Source: Pseudoalteromonas piratica
Lineage (GTDB): Bacteria; Pseudomonadota; Gammaproteobacteria; Enterobacterales; Alteromonadaceae
Assembly (NCBI RefSeq): GCF_000788395.1
Contig: NZ_CP009889.1
Span: 744,001-808,000 of the forward strand
DNA: 64,000 nt
Direction of reading: 5' to 3'
Shown piece by piece: positions 27,632 through 36,158 of the stretch (positions are counted from its first letter, which is position 1; each line of letters begins with the position of its first letter). Under the pieces are notes generated by a model. It had not been told where the DNA came from, ran no database searches, and saw only the letters and a list, made by a program, of their open reading frames with translations. The translations under genes and the position numbers were made by a program.

Positions 27632-27928
27632 ATGAGTTTACAACTAAGCCAAGAAGAATTAACGATGTTATTAAGTGATGCAAAAATTGTTGAGTTTCCG
27701 CTCATCGATAAATCGTTTAATGAGGGGAATGTAGATTATGCGTTTGAGAGTATTGTTTCGCGTTACGAGATGCTTAAGGAAAATACAAAAGCGGCGATGT
27801 TAAGCAGTATGAAAAAAGGTGATGAAGCCGCGTTAGAACAACAGCTAAATCACCTTTTTCAACTCAATAATGAAATGTTAAGTGAAATAAAAGAAACGTT
27901 TTATTTCGCTAATACCTCAGATGATTGA
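27632..27928 (+). CDS. Short protein of unknown function
   Basis: A 98-residue soluble protein, acidic and probably helical, with no cysteine, signal peptide or membrane helix. It begins MSLQLSQEELTMLLSDAK and ends in NTSDD. I do not recognise it. Its last 28 bases overlap the 3' end of the convergent phoD-like gene, so the final residues of both proteins are encoded by the same DNA. It lies 85 bp after the HExxH gene on the same strand, in reach of the same transcript. A long open frame with ordinary codon use supports it as real. Confidence 0.55.
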   Translation: MSLQLSQEELTMLLSDAKIVEFPLIDKSFNEGNVDYAFESIVSRYEMLKENTKAAMLSSMKKGDEAALEQQLNHLFQLNNEMLSEIKETFYFANTSDD

Positions 27929-29610
27929 GAGATCATTTGATAGTCAGATTGGTGCACACTTGACAGTAAATGCCATTCGCTGTGAGCTTTTTCAGCGGTA
28001 AATGTCACTGTCATAAAGCCTCGTTGGTGAATGTTGGCATAGTCAAGATCATCGATTAACAGCTTAAGTGCTTCAGCAAATTGCAATGCCATAGGCTCTG
28101 GTAGCTGTAAATAGTACTCCAAACCCGGTGAACTCACTGAGCTTGCAGCAAACTCATAACCGCATACATTCCCTTTGCCATCTTTAAGCTGGCCACCCCA
28201 TGCATTGTGCGTATCACCAGCAAGGGTAATAAGGTTTTTACCTAAACTGTGAGCCGTTTGTAAAATCAGTTCACGTTCAACTGGGTAGCCATCCCACGCA
28301 TCTAAGTTGTAAGGAGCAACTGTCATAACGCGGGCTTTTTCAAGTTCTGTTACAGTTGGATCACCGGCAAGCAATCTACCTTTAATTTGCGCGAGTTCAG
28401 TTAGGGTTTGTGCAGTTTGTGTGCTTGGATTTGCTAATTCAGCTAGTAATTCAGCTGGAATATGCATGCGATTCATAAGTACTTGTTGCCCAAGGACTTG
28501 CCATTTTGCATTTGAATTCACCATGCCATCTTGTAACCAAATAAGTTGATCTGTGCCGATTAATTTTTGGCTTGGTTCGATTAAGTCGAGAATAAAACGG
28601 TTGCTGTCAATTTGGCCTGAAACAGGGTCAATATAATTTGCGTAATCAAGCGGTTTAGCACGGTATTCGTGACGGGTATCAAGCATGTAAAGTGATACCA
28701 GATCACCAAATTCAAACTGACGATATAAACTTTCAGTTTGGCCTTTTACGTAAGGACGGATTGGCATCCATTCAAAATAAGCTTGCAGTGCAGCCAGTTT
28801 ACGTTCTGTGAAATCGCCTTCACCTTCATTGTGGTTCTCTGCGCCTGTTTTAAAGGTATCATTAGCTACTTCATGATCATCCCATACAGCGATAAATGGG
28901 CTGTTAGCATGTAATTGTTGTAATGAAGCGTCACTGCGATATAGTGCATAGCGTTTACGATAATCTTCAAGGCTCAAGATTTCTTCTGCGTTATCCGCAG
29001 CGAGTTCTCGACCTAATGCCGCAGCGTTCTCAGTCGCATATCCGTCTGCACCATATTCATAAATGTAATCACCTAAATGAAGCACGGCATCAATATCAGT
29101 CATTTTGGCAGCTTCGGCATATGCATGGAAATACCCGGCAGGGAAATTAGCGCATGACATAACGGCAAATTTAACACTGCTGACATCGCCTTCTGGTAGT
29201 GTTTTAAACTGACCCACAGGTGACGTTTCATCTTCAGTAACAAAGCGGTAATAGTATTTACTGCCCGCATTTAAGCCCGTGAAGTCAATTTTTACTGTGT
29301 AATCATTTGATGCTAATGCGACAACGGTTTGTTGAACACGATTAGATTCAAAGCTTTCATCGTCAGCAATTTGTAATGTTAAGTTAACTCCTTGAGGCGA
29401 ACCTGCTGGTGTTACACGTGTCCAAAGAATGATCGCATCACTTAATGGATCGCCACTAGCGACACCGTGATTGAAGCTAACTGCAAATTCGTTTTCTGCA
29501 AGTTTATTATCATCACTATTACAGCCGGTTAATGACATACCAATTGTTGCTGCACCAAGACCATATAGTGATGCTTTTAAGAAGTTTCTGCGTGAGAAAT
29601 TATGACTCAT
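27901..29610 (-). CDS. phoD: PhoD-family alkaline phosphatase/phosphodiesterase, Tat-exported lipoprotein
   Basis: A 569-residue enzyme started at the ATG at 29610 (AAAGG Shine-Dalgarno 9 bases upstream); a longer frame would place 22 residues before the signal. The N-terminus carries the twin-arginine motif SRRNFLK and then LTGC, so the protein is folded before export and probably lipid-anchored. A PhoD_N beta domain (about 45-130) precedes the metallophosphatase core with HLGDYIYEYG, WDDHEVANDT and LAGDTHNAWGG as metal ligands (calcium and iron in characterised members). It releases phosphate from organic esters. It is monocistronic. Confidence 0.9.
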   Translation of the reverse strand: MSHNFSRRNFLKASLYGLGAATIGMSLTGCNSDDNKLAENEFAVSFNHGVASGDPLSDAIILWTRVTPAGSPQGVNLTLQIADDESFESNRVQQTVVALASNDYTVKIDFTGLNAGSKYYYRFVTEDETSPVGQFKTLPEGDVSSVKFAVMSCANFPAGYFHAYAEAAKMTDIDAVLHLGDYIYEYGADGYATENAAALGRELAADNAEEILSLEDYRKRYALYRSDASLQQLHANSPFIAVWDDHEVANDTFKTGAENHNEGEGDFTERKLAALQAYFEWMPIRPYVKGQTESLYRQFEFGDLVSLYMLDTRHEYRAKPLDYANYIDPVSGQIDSNRFILDLIEPSQKLIGTDQLIWLQDGMVNSNAKWQVLGQQVLMNRMHIPAELLAELANPSTQTAQTLTELAQIKGRLLAGDPTVTELEKARVMTVAPYNLDAWDGYPVERELILQTAHSLGKNLITLAGDTHNAWGGQLKDGKGNVCGYEFAASSVSSPGLEYYLQLPEPMALQFAEALKLLIDDLDYANIHQRGFMTVTFTAEKAHSEWHLLSSVHQSDYQMISQSSEVLAK

Positions 29611-29788
29611 GAGGGTGACCTTTCGTTTTTTCTTATTATCATACCTACCATATATGACAGAATTGGGTCTGGTCAAACCTCTGTCCTGTTATGTGTTAAT
29701 GAATGTAACAGTTTAATAGATAAAGCTAATTTAAAACAAAGGATGGTAAACGATTGACCATATAAAAGTATTTAGAGTGAGTAGGGCT

Positions 29789-29821
29789 AAACTAGCGTTT
29801 TAAAAATCAAAACGCTAGTTT
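29789..29821 (-). terminator. Strong hairpin after the nitroreductase gene
   Basis: A 13-bp perfect stem (29789-29801 with 29809-29821) surrounds a 7-base loop, with A/T runs at its ends on both strands. It would end the nitroreductase transcript ahead of the phoD-like gene. Confidence 0.8.
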
Positions 29822-29841
29822 TTGATTGTCAAACTGAGTGA

Positions 29842-30498
29842 TTACAAAATAGTAATCACTTTTTCTTTTGCTAAACGTGATTTTGGCAGTGATGCATTGT
29901 AGTCTTCACTTGCTTCATGATAACCAATTGCTAATGCCACTTCACAAATGTAGCCATTTAATTCATCGGCAAATAACTCACTGATTAAATCTTTATCTAC
30001 CCCTTCCATAGGTGTTGAATCGATGCCAAGACGCGCGACTGTATGCATCGCATTGCCAAGCGCAATGTAAGTTTGTGCTTTAGTCCAGTGCGCATTATTA
30101 CCATCGTCATTGGTGTTTAAATCGACAAAAGCAAATGCGCCAAAGGCTTGATCTTTGTTTTCAGGCTTTGTTCGACCATTTTCAATATCAGTATCAATTA
30201 CTTTTTCATAATCAGTGCGAGCATACTTAGGGTTGTATGCAAATAATAGAGTATGTGATGCCGTTTTGATGTGAGGTTGATTAAACTGAAACTTATTGGC
30301 AAATGTATTATGCATACGTTCTTTCGCTGCATCAGATTCAATGACAATAATCTTCCAAGGCTGTGAATTAATCGATGATGGTGAAAGACGAATTGCTTCT
30401 AGGATCACATCAAGGTCTGCTTGTGAAACTTTTTTGTTTGCATCATATCGTTTACTTGTATATCGACGCGTTAAATCAGAAATAATTGGGTGTGTCAT
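29842..30498 (-). CDS. nfsB: NfsB-like oxygen-insensitive NAD(P)H nitroreductase
   Basis: A 218-residue FMN enzyme of the nitroreductase family, similar along its length to E. coli NfsB. It has RRYTSKRYDA at the FMN phosphate site, RLSPSSINSQPWKIIV, the LGIDSTPMEG loop and the C-terminal LPKSRL. It reduces nitroaromatics, quinones and flavins with NAD(P)H, acting as a homodimer in the cytoplasm. A good Shine-Dalgarno (AGGAG) precedes the ATG. A LysR regulator gene is divergent 109 bp away and is the likely controller, as is common for these reductases. Confidence 0.9.
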   Translation of the reverse strand: MTHPIISDLTRRYTSKRYDANKKVSQADLDVILEAIRLSPSSINSQPWKIIVIESDAAKERMHNTFANKFQFNQPHIKTASHTLLFAYNPKYARTDYEKVIDTDIENGRTKPENKDQAFGAFAFVDLNTNDDGNNAHWTKAQTYIALGNAMHTVARLGIDSTPMEGVDKDLISELFADELNGYICEVALAIGYHEASEDYNASLPKSRLAKEKVITIL

Positions 30499-30607
30499 TA
30501 AATGCTCCTAACAAGATGACGCTGTAAATTTAAAAACAGTTTAACGCTTGATTATTTCATTGAAAACACGGTAATGTTTGAATCATTATCAAAAATTAGT
30601 TGTTAAT

Positions 30608-31543
30608 ATGTTAGTTGAAGATTTAAAACTCGTTCTCAAAATTGCTGAAGTACAAAGTATTTCAAAAGCCGCAACTTTGTTAGATATGCAAGCTGCTACA
30701 GCAAGTGCCGCACTTAAACGAGTAGAAGCAGAGCTTGGGGCTGAATTATTCATTCGTACTACGCGAAGTTTACGACTGTCAAATGCCGGAGAACGTTTCA
30801 TACCGCAGTGTGAAGAAGCGATTAACCTACTGGTACTTGCAGAACAAAACATTAAGAGTGACAACACAGACATTGAAGGTGAGCTTAGAATTGCACTGTC
30901 ATCTGATTTAGGCCGTAACGTGGTGATCCCTTGGCTTGATGAACTACTCGAAACACATGCTAACTTGAGTTTAAGAAGTCATATTAGCGACAGTAATATT
31001 GATTTTTACCGTGATACTGTCGATTTAGCACTGCGCTATGGAGAGCCAAACGATACCAGTATGTTTGGCTTTAAAATATGTAATGTGCCTCGTATTTTGT
31101 GTGCTTCGCCAGATTATTTAAAAACACATGAAGCACCTGTTATGCCAGCTGATCTTGAGCATCACCAAGGGCTTTTTTATCAGTTACAAGAACGTATTAA
31201 CGATACCTGGGAGTTCTTTGATAATGATCGAATAACTAAAATTAAAATGAAAGGAAGGCGTGCAGCAAATGATGGCGATTTAGTACGACGTTGGTGTTTA
31301 AAAAGTAAAGGTCTTGCAGTGAAATCTGCAATTGATATTGCAGAGGATTTACTTGCTGGTAATTTAGTACCATTGATGGCTAATTATCCACATAAAAGCA
31401 CAGAACTTTGGTTAATATGCCCAAGTCGCCAATCGATAACACCTGCTGTTAGGTTGGTTCGTGATGAATGTCGAAAGCGAGCTAAAATGTTGCTTGAAAG
31501 GCTCGAAAAAGCAGGCTTAGTGAAAGCTAATGCCGTTAAATAA
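30608..31543 (+). CDS. LysR-family transcriptional regulator
   Basis: A 311-residue LysR protein. The ATG at 30608 (MLVEDLKLVLKIAEVQS) places the winged helix-turn-helix at the usual distance from the N-terminus; an upstream TTG at 30578 is unlikely. The DNA-binding domain spans about 1-60 (SISKAATLLDMQAATASAAL), and the effector-binding domain about 85-290. It is divergent from the nitroreductase gene, which it probably controls. The wing reads LFIRTTRSLRLSNAGERF, typical of the group of LysR proteins that respond to redox-cycling or aromatic compounds. The effector is unknown. Confidence 0.92.
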   Translation: MLVEDLKLVLKIAEVQSISKAATLLDMQAATASAALKRVEAELGAELFIRTTRSLRLSNAGERFIPQCEEAINLLVLAEQNIKSDNTDIEGELRIALSSDLGRNVVIPWLDELLETHANLSLRSHISDSNIDFYRDTVDLALRYGEPNDTSMFGFKICNVPRILCASPDYLKTHEAPVMPADLEHHQGLFYQLQERINDTWEFFDNDRITKIKMKGRRAANDGDLVRRWCLKSKGLAVKSAIDIAEDLLAGNLVPLMANYPHKSTELWLICPSRQSITPAVRLVRDECRKRAKMLLERLEKAGLVKANAVK

Positions 31544-31689
31544 TATTGGCAAATGCTCACGAAAGAAGCGCGTCCTTTCAGAAAATAGCAACTAAAGTAT
31601 ATAGGTTTTAACACGCAGCTATTAAATAAACAGTGTCAGATTAATATAAGCTATACTCAACGTGGTATTTGTTTAAAGCAGTTCTAAGT

Positions 31690-33051
31690 ATGCATTCATC
31701 GTTTGAAAAGCAGTTATTTAAATTAAGCCTGTCGCAATCTGTAGATAGCGGTAATCTAAGTAAAGCATCTGAAGAAATTTTAACCGCTGCGACCACCGCT
31801 TTAAATATTACCAGAGCAAGTATATGGTTATTAAAAGATGACCATATATTTTGTGAATTTCTTGTTGAACAAGGACAATCGTTTCCATCACTAGGCATTG
31901 AGTTAGCACGAGCACACTTTCCAAGTTATTTTGCGGCTTTGGATTCAGAACAAGCAATTATTGCTGATGATGCCACGCTTCACCCTGCAACTTTTGAATT
32001 CACACAAGATTATCTAAAACCTCTCAATATTCGCTCAATGTTAGATTTACCAATTCGACATCTTGGCAAGATGATAGGGGTTATTTGTTGTGAGCATCAA
32101 GGTGATAATTTAAAAACTTGGCGTGATGAAGAAGTGACATTTGTGCTTACCTTAGCAGAAGTTTACGGTAGGGCTTATAACGCTAAATTTAAAAGTGATT
32201 ATCAAGTGGAGCTTAAAACGCTCAATGCCAATCTTGAAAAGGTGGTAGAAGAAAGAACGTTTGAATTAGAACAATCATTAGCTGCATTAAAAGCATCGCA
32301 AGAATCATTAATAGAAAGTGAAAAATTTGCAGCCTTTGGTGAACTTATCAAAGGTATATCCCATGAATTAAATACGCCGTTTGGTATTGTCATTACGTCT
32401 ATTTCTCATGCCCTTGAAGAAATCAAAAAAGGCAAAACCATGCTTAGTTCAGGGCGCTTGACGAAAACAAACTTGGAATGTTTTTTTGAAGAACAAAAGA
32501 AAACCTTATCGCTTGCAGAAAATAATATTGCTAAAGCGTCTCGTTTAATTGAAAGTTTTAAACAAGTGTCGATGGTTTCTTTAAGTGATACAGCAAAACC
32601 GTTCAATCTGGCTGTATTTTGTAACCAGGTTATCGAAACTGTGCTACCAATAGCGAATGAAAAGGGAGTTCAAGTAGCTTTAAACTACGCAGAAGAATTT
32701 GAGATTACATCGCAACAAGGTTTACTCGCTCAAGTAATCATACAATTAGTACAAAACTCGCTGACACATGCGTTTAATAGTGATGATAAGCAAAAATTAA
32801 TCACCCTTGATATCAGTAGTAAACACTCCGTTATTGAAATAACATTCAAGGACAATGGAAAAGGAATTAATCACAATCTGCATAAAAAAGTGTTTGACCC
32901 ATTTTTTACTACAACGCGCAGTGATGGTTCAACAGGGTTGGGTTTGTCGCTTGTTTCAAATATTGTGCATCATAAACTGGGGGGAAGAATTGCACTAAAA
33001 GAACCTGAAGAGCGGGGCTGTCAGTTTATAATAACTTTACCTTACGCTTAA
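31690..33051 (+). CDS. GAF-domain sensor histidine kinase, soluble
   Basis: A 453-residue kinase without membrane helices, started at the ATG at 31690; an upstream TTG at 31669 is the alternative. A GAF domain (about 20-165) is followed by a coiled coil (about 180-220), a HisKA-type dimerisation region with phospho-acceptor motif GISHELNTP, and a HATPase domain with the N box (QLVQNSLTHAF), DNGKGI and TGLGLSLV. It therefore senses a cytoplasmic signal, probably through a small ligand or cofactor on the GAF domain. No response regulator is adjacent, so it is an orphan kinase. Confidence 0.9.
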   Translation: MHSSFEKQLFKLSLSQSVDSGNLSKASEEILTAATTALNITRASIWLLKDDHIFCEFLVEQGQSFPSLGIELARAHFPSYFAALDSEQAIIADDATLHPATFEFTQDYLKPLNIRSMLDLPIRHLGKMIGVICCEHQGDNLKTWRDEEVTFVLTLAEVYGRAYNAKFKSDYQVELKTLNANLEKVVEERTFELEQSLAALKASQESLIESEKFAAFGELIKGISHELNTPFGIVITSISHALEEIKKGKTMLSSGRLTKTNLECFFEEQKKTLSLAENNIAKASRLIESFKQVSMVSLSDTAKPFNLAVFCNQVIETVLPIANEKGVQVALNYAEEFEITSQQGLLAQVIIQLVQNSLTHAFNSDDKQKLITLDISSKHSVIEITFKDNGKGINHNLHKKVFDPFFTTTRSDGSTGLGLSLVSNIVHHKLGGRIALKEPEERGCQFIITLPYA

Positions 33052-33110
33052 TAAGTAAACGGGATAATTTTACTGTGAGCTATAAGTTAAACAGATGAAA
33101 GTTTAATAAA

Positions 33111-33188
33111 AGAACAAAAATAGAAGGCTTGCAGAAACGCGATTACTGGTTGTTAAATAATTGCCTAAGAACTTTCTATTTTTGTTCT
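33111..33188. repeat. 15-bp perfect inverted repeats bounding a 78-bp intergenic segment
   Basis: Bases 33111-33125 and 33174-33188 are exact reverse complements, 48 bases apart, in the gap between the convergent kinase and RidA genes. The right arm ends in a T-rich tract, so it may be a long bidirectional terminator. The compact unit with terminal inverted repeats also recalls a miniature transposable element, but no target-site duplication is visible. A partial inner pairing (AGGC with GCCT) extends the stem. Both readings remain open. Confidence 0.55.
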
Positions 33189-33269
33189 GACTAGCATCTA
33201 GTTGAACTCAATACCCTTTGTAATTGAGGTGATGCTTCGATAAAAGTGAAAAGGCTAACTCACTGTATT

Positions 33270-33623
33270 TTAATCTTTTTGTGCTGCTACTACCGACACC
33301 TCAACGAGTAACTCAGGGCGTGCCATTGCGGCCTCAACACAAGCACGTGCTGGTGCATAACCCTCAGGTACCCAGGCATCCCATACTTCATTCATCTCTT
33401 TGAAATATTGCATATCTTTAATATAAACAGTTGCACTTAATATATTTTCGCGGCTACTGCCTGCTTCGATAAGCAAAGCGTCGACTTTATCGAGCATCGT
33501 TTGTGTTTGTTCTTTGATACCTTTGGTGGCATCTGCACAGACTTGGCCACATAAATAAACGGTTTTGTTGTGGATGACAATGCGACTCATACGTTGATTT
33601 GTCTGGATACGTTGAATGCTCAT
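33270..33623 (-). CDS. RidA-family protein (enamine/imine deaminase or relative)
   Basis: A 117-residue YjgF/YER057c/RidA-type protein. The signature [20 protein letters not shown] near the C-terminus holds the arginine and glutamate of the active-site cleft in RidA members. Such proteins form trimers and hydrolyse reactive enamines and imines from PLP enzymes. The sequence looks more like the separate branch with [19 protein letters not shown] than like the archetypal E. coli RidA, so the substrate may differ. An AGGAA Shine-Dalgarno precedes the ATG. It is monocistronic and convergent with the GAF kinase gene. Confidence 0.88.
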   Translation of the reverse strand: MSIQRIQTNQRMSRIVIHNKTVYLCGQVCADATKGIKEQTQTMLDKVDALLIEAGSSRENILSATVYIKDMQYFKEMNEVWDAWVPEGYAPARACVEAAMARPELLVEVSVVAAQKD

Positions 33624-33773
33624 ATAAAATTCCTAAACGTTAATTGCAAGGGCAAAACTCTACCAAAACACACCAAGGATTTATATGTAAATCAAAGCAT
33701 AATCTATAAAACATGGGTGTAGCTTATAACTGATTGATGTATATTGGTGACTTGAAAAAATAAGGTTATATTA

Positions 33774-34667
33774 ATGAAATTAAAATTTATTGTTCTTCTG
33801 ATCATAACAATGTTAAGTGCTACTGTGTTTGCAAATGACTCAAAACAAATGAGTGAGCAACAACAAGAAAAAGCACTTAAAGAGTTAAATGAACCGCTTT
33901 ATCGCCCGTTATTAGAGCGATACGTGTTAGACGAGCTTAAATCGCTACGACAAGATCAGCAAAAACTACGTGAAGATACGACAAAACAAATTACGCATAC
34001 TGAGTTAAGTGCTGCTGACAGAGCACTTGAGTACACAAACGATACCATAAATAACGTAATGTTCATTATTACAGCTACCGCAACTATTTTGATTTTGGTT
34101 GGCTGGAATTCATTACGTGATGTAAAAAACAAAGTTGAAAGTATTGTTAATGAACGTGTTAAGTCAATTACTGAGGAATACGAAACACGCTTAGGTGTGC
34201 TTGAAAATCAATTAAAAGAACGTTCGGAAGAAATTCTCAATAATCAACGAAAAATCACCATAACAAATGAAGTTCATTCACTATGGATGCGCGCTAATTT
34301 AGAAAGTGATGTGAATTCTAAGATTGAGATTTATGACGAAATTTTAAAGCGTAAACCCGATGATGTAGAAGCTATCACTTATAAAGCGGATGCATTACTT
34401 GAACAAGGCAAAACCAGTAAAGCGGTGGCATTGTGCAACCAAGCAATTGACGAAGATGCTGATTATGGCTATGCATATTGGCAACGCGCTTGTGCATATG
34501 CACAAGAAAATCGTTTGGCAGAGTCTATGGATGATTTGCAAATGGCATTAAAGTTATCGCCTAATCTCAAAAATGAATTAGTTAATGAACTTGCATTTGA
34601 AAATCTTCAGGTATTGCCTGCATTCTTAAAACTATTAGAAGATGCAGGCTTTAAATTAAGTGAATAA
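33774..34667 (+). CDS. Membrane-anchored TPR protein
   Basis: A 297-residue protein with a signal peptide (MKLKFIVLLIITMLSATVFA), an exported charged coiled-coil segment (about 22-90), one membrane helix (about 92-113, VMFIITATATILILVGW) and a second coiled coil (about 118-165). C-terminal TPR repeats (about 180-265) include one starting EAITYKADALLEQGKTSKAV. The topology implies that the N-terminal segment is periplasmic and the TPR part cytoplasmic. TPR domains bind proteins; the partner is unknown. An AAGG Shine-Dalgarno precedes the ATG. It stands alone. Confidence 0.75.
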   Translation: MKLKFIVLLIITMLSATVFANDSKQMSEQQQEKALKELNEPLYRPLLERYVLDELKSLRQDQQKLREDTTKQITHTELSAADRALEYTNDTINNVMFIITATATILILVGWNSLRDVKNKVESIVNERVKSITEEYETRLGVLENQLKERSEEILNNQRKITITNEVHSLWMRANLESDVNSKIEIYDEILKRKPDDVEAITYKADALLEQGKTSKAVALCNQAIDEDADYGYAYWQRACAYAQENRLAESMDDLQMALKLSPNLKNELVNELAFENLQVLPAFLKLLEDAGFKLSE

Positions 34668-34673
34668 GCTTCT

Positions 34674-35060
34674 TTAATTGAGGCTATAGATCATCATTGC
34701 GATTGGGCAAATTAAACCCACTAACCATACGCTCGATCGCAATATATGCCAATTTACATAATAACAAATACAATAAAGCACACGTGCAATTAAGTGAATA
34801 ATCGCTAAGGTTTCGGTGGTGCTGTTTATGGTATTGCTTGCAAATACCACAACCAGCGCAATTGTAAAGATTAATAATGATTCGAAACTATTTTGGTGTG
34901 CTGCTAATGCTCGTGCGCCAAAGCCTGTGAGTTTACTTTGCTGTGCACGGGGATGACGATTGTCATAGCCTCCTTGTTTATTCATTGCGATGGCAACAGG
35001 CGCTTTTGCTAAATAGGGAAGTAGTGCTGCAATTATTGCGCATAAAATTAACGTATTCAT
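34674..35060 (-). CDS. MAPEG-family membrane protein
   Basis: A 128-residue protein with four membrane helices (about 2-22, 57-77, 83-102, 108-127). The family segment NKQGGYDNRHPRAQ, followed by GFGARALAAHQNSFE, appears between helices 1 and 2. MAPEG proteins (membrane-associated proteins in eicosanoid and glutathione metabolism) may act as glutathione-dependent transferases or peroxidases; bacterial members of this size are mostly uncharacterised. The gene begins 2 bases after the stop of the small upstream gene, so both are translated from one mRNA. It converges with the TPR gene 6 bases away. Confidence 0.88.
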   Translation of the reverse strand: MNTLILCAIIAALLPYLAKAPVAIAMNKQGGYDNRHPRAQQSKLTGFGARALAAHQNSFESLLIFTIALVVVFASNTINSTTETLAIIHLIARVLYCICYYVNWHILRSSVWLVGLICPIAMMIYSLN

Positions 35061-35062
35061 AG

Positions 35063-35302
35063 TTATTCTTTTATAAAAGTAATGTCGGTTACACCTAACT
35101 TTTTAAAATACTCATCTCTGAAATTGCGAATAGCAGCTTTATCTTTTGCGTATAAAGTGACTTGATGCTCCATTTTAGAATAATCTGAAATATCAAACCC
35201 TTCTGCTGCTGCAATTGCTTCAAACATAGAATTGTATTTGTCCTGAGCAAAGTTTATTAACTTTTGCTGATGATTAAAGGTGTATTGTATTTTTTTAGCC
35301 AT
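35063..35302 (-). CDS. DUF2960-like small protein
   Basis: A 79-residue basic soluble protein. The pattern IQYTFNHQQKLINFAQDKYN, then EAIAAAEGFDISDYSKMEHQ and FKKLGVTDI, resembles the DUF2960 family of gammaproteobacteria as I remember it; I could not confirm this by search. No signal or membrane segment is seen. It is the first gene of a two-gene unit with the MAPEG gene 2 bases downstream. The function is unknown. Confidence 0.65.
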   Translation of the reverse strand: MAKKIQYTFNHQQKLINFAQDKYNSMFEAIAAAEGFDISDYSKMEHQVTLYAKDKAAIRNFRDEYFKKLGVTDITFIKE

Positions 35303-35391
35303 AAAAATCTTAGTGAGTTAGTTATTCGAACGTATGCTTACCTGGTAAAAATTAAGAAGCATAAATAGTCGGTATAAGTGGTTTAAAAGCG

Positions 35392-36057
35392 TCAGTGTTT
35401 GCTGAATCGCTCATTTACTATTTTATAAGCATTAAGCGCAGGTTTAAACTCATGATTATACTGTGACACTTTTTCATAATGTGAAATTAAGCGATTAAGG
35501 TAACTTTTGGCAATACTAGGTTTAGCATTTAACCAAAGTGAATCACCAACCAGGCTCAATAAGGTTTTACTATTACAAGACACATAAATGGTTTCGTAAT
35601 AACGATTATTCTCTTCGATCAGCGTTTCAGAAACTAACCCGTATTGTAACCTTGCTAAGGTGGAACGTAGCGTATAGGTATCGTTGACAGGACAAATGAT
35701 AAAATCCAACGAGATAGTTGGGTATTGATTTGTCAATGCAGTAATAAACTCCGCGGCTAACTCTCCTCCAACTCCGGCGATAATAACCAATTGTTTTCCT
35801 ACATATTGGCTAATGGGCAGTGTTTTTACGTCTCGTGTATGACATTGCCAATTTGTATATTCCATGACTTGTGTAAGATTTTGTTCAAGCTGATACATGA
35901 TATGCTCCGCAATATCAACAAAATGAATTGTGCTATTTGGGTAAAAGCCGCACAGAGCTTTACCTAACAAACCATGATCACAACAGGTATCCCAAATATG
36001 ATGGTAAGGGGTTGAAATTATATTTGCGATGCTTTGTAAGCGATTAGATAAAGGCAT
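35392..36057 (-). CDS. trmK: TrmK-like tRNA (adenine22-N1)-methyltransferase
   Basis: A 221-residue class I SAM-dependent methyltransferase. I start it at the ATG at 36057, giving MPLSNRLQSIANIIS, the typical beginning of this family; an upstream TTG at 36096 would add 13 non-conserved residues. Motif I reads WDTCCDHGLLG (the SAM-binding loop), and the motif IIAGVGGELAAEFI is the family's hallmark. TrmK adds a methyl group to N1 of adenine 22 in tRNA and is best known in Gram-positive bacteria; relatives occur in some gammaproteobacteria. Divergent from the FMN reductase gene. Confidence 0.82.
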   Translation of the reverse strand: MPLSNRLQSIANIISTPYHHIWDTCCDHGLLGKALCGFYPNSTIHFVDIAEHIMYQLEQNLTQVMEYTNWQCHTRDVKTLPISQYVGKQLVIIAGVGGELAAEFITALTNQYPTISLDFIICPVNDTYTLRSTLARLQYGLVSETLIEENNRYYETIYVSCNSKTLLSLVGDSLWLNAKPSIAKSYLNRLISHYEKVSQYNHEFKPALNAYKIVNERFSKH

Positions 36058-36158
36058 GAGAATAAAAGATAACAATTGACCTACGTATTTTAGCAACTTT
36101 TAATTTAAAAATCACAATTGTTATGTATATTGTATCCAAAAAAGAAAGGGTACATTTA

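Noticed and set aside
27550..27678. Possible 42-codon plus-strand frame starting MLSLVLSSFWVNF
   Set aside because: It overlaps the start of the 98-residue gene in another frame and lacks a ribosome site; too weak to call.
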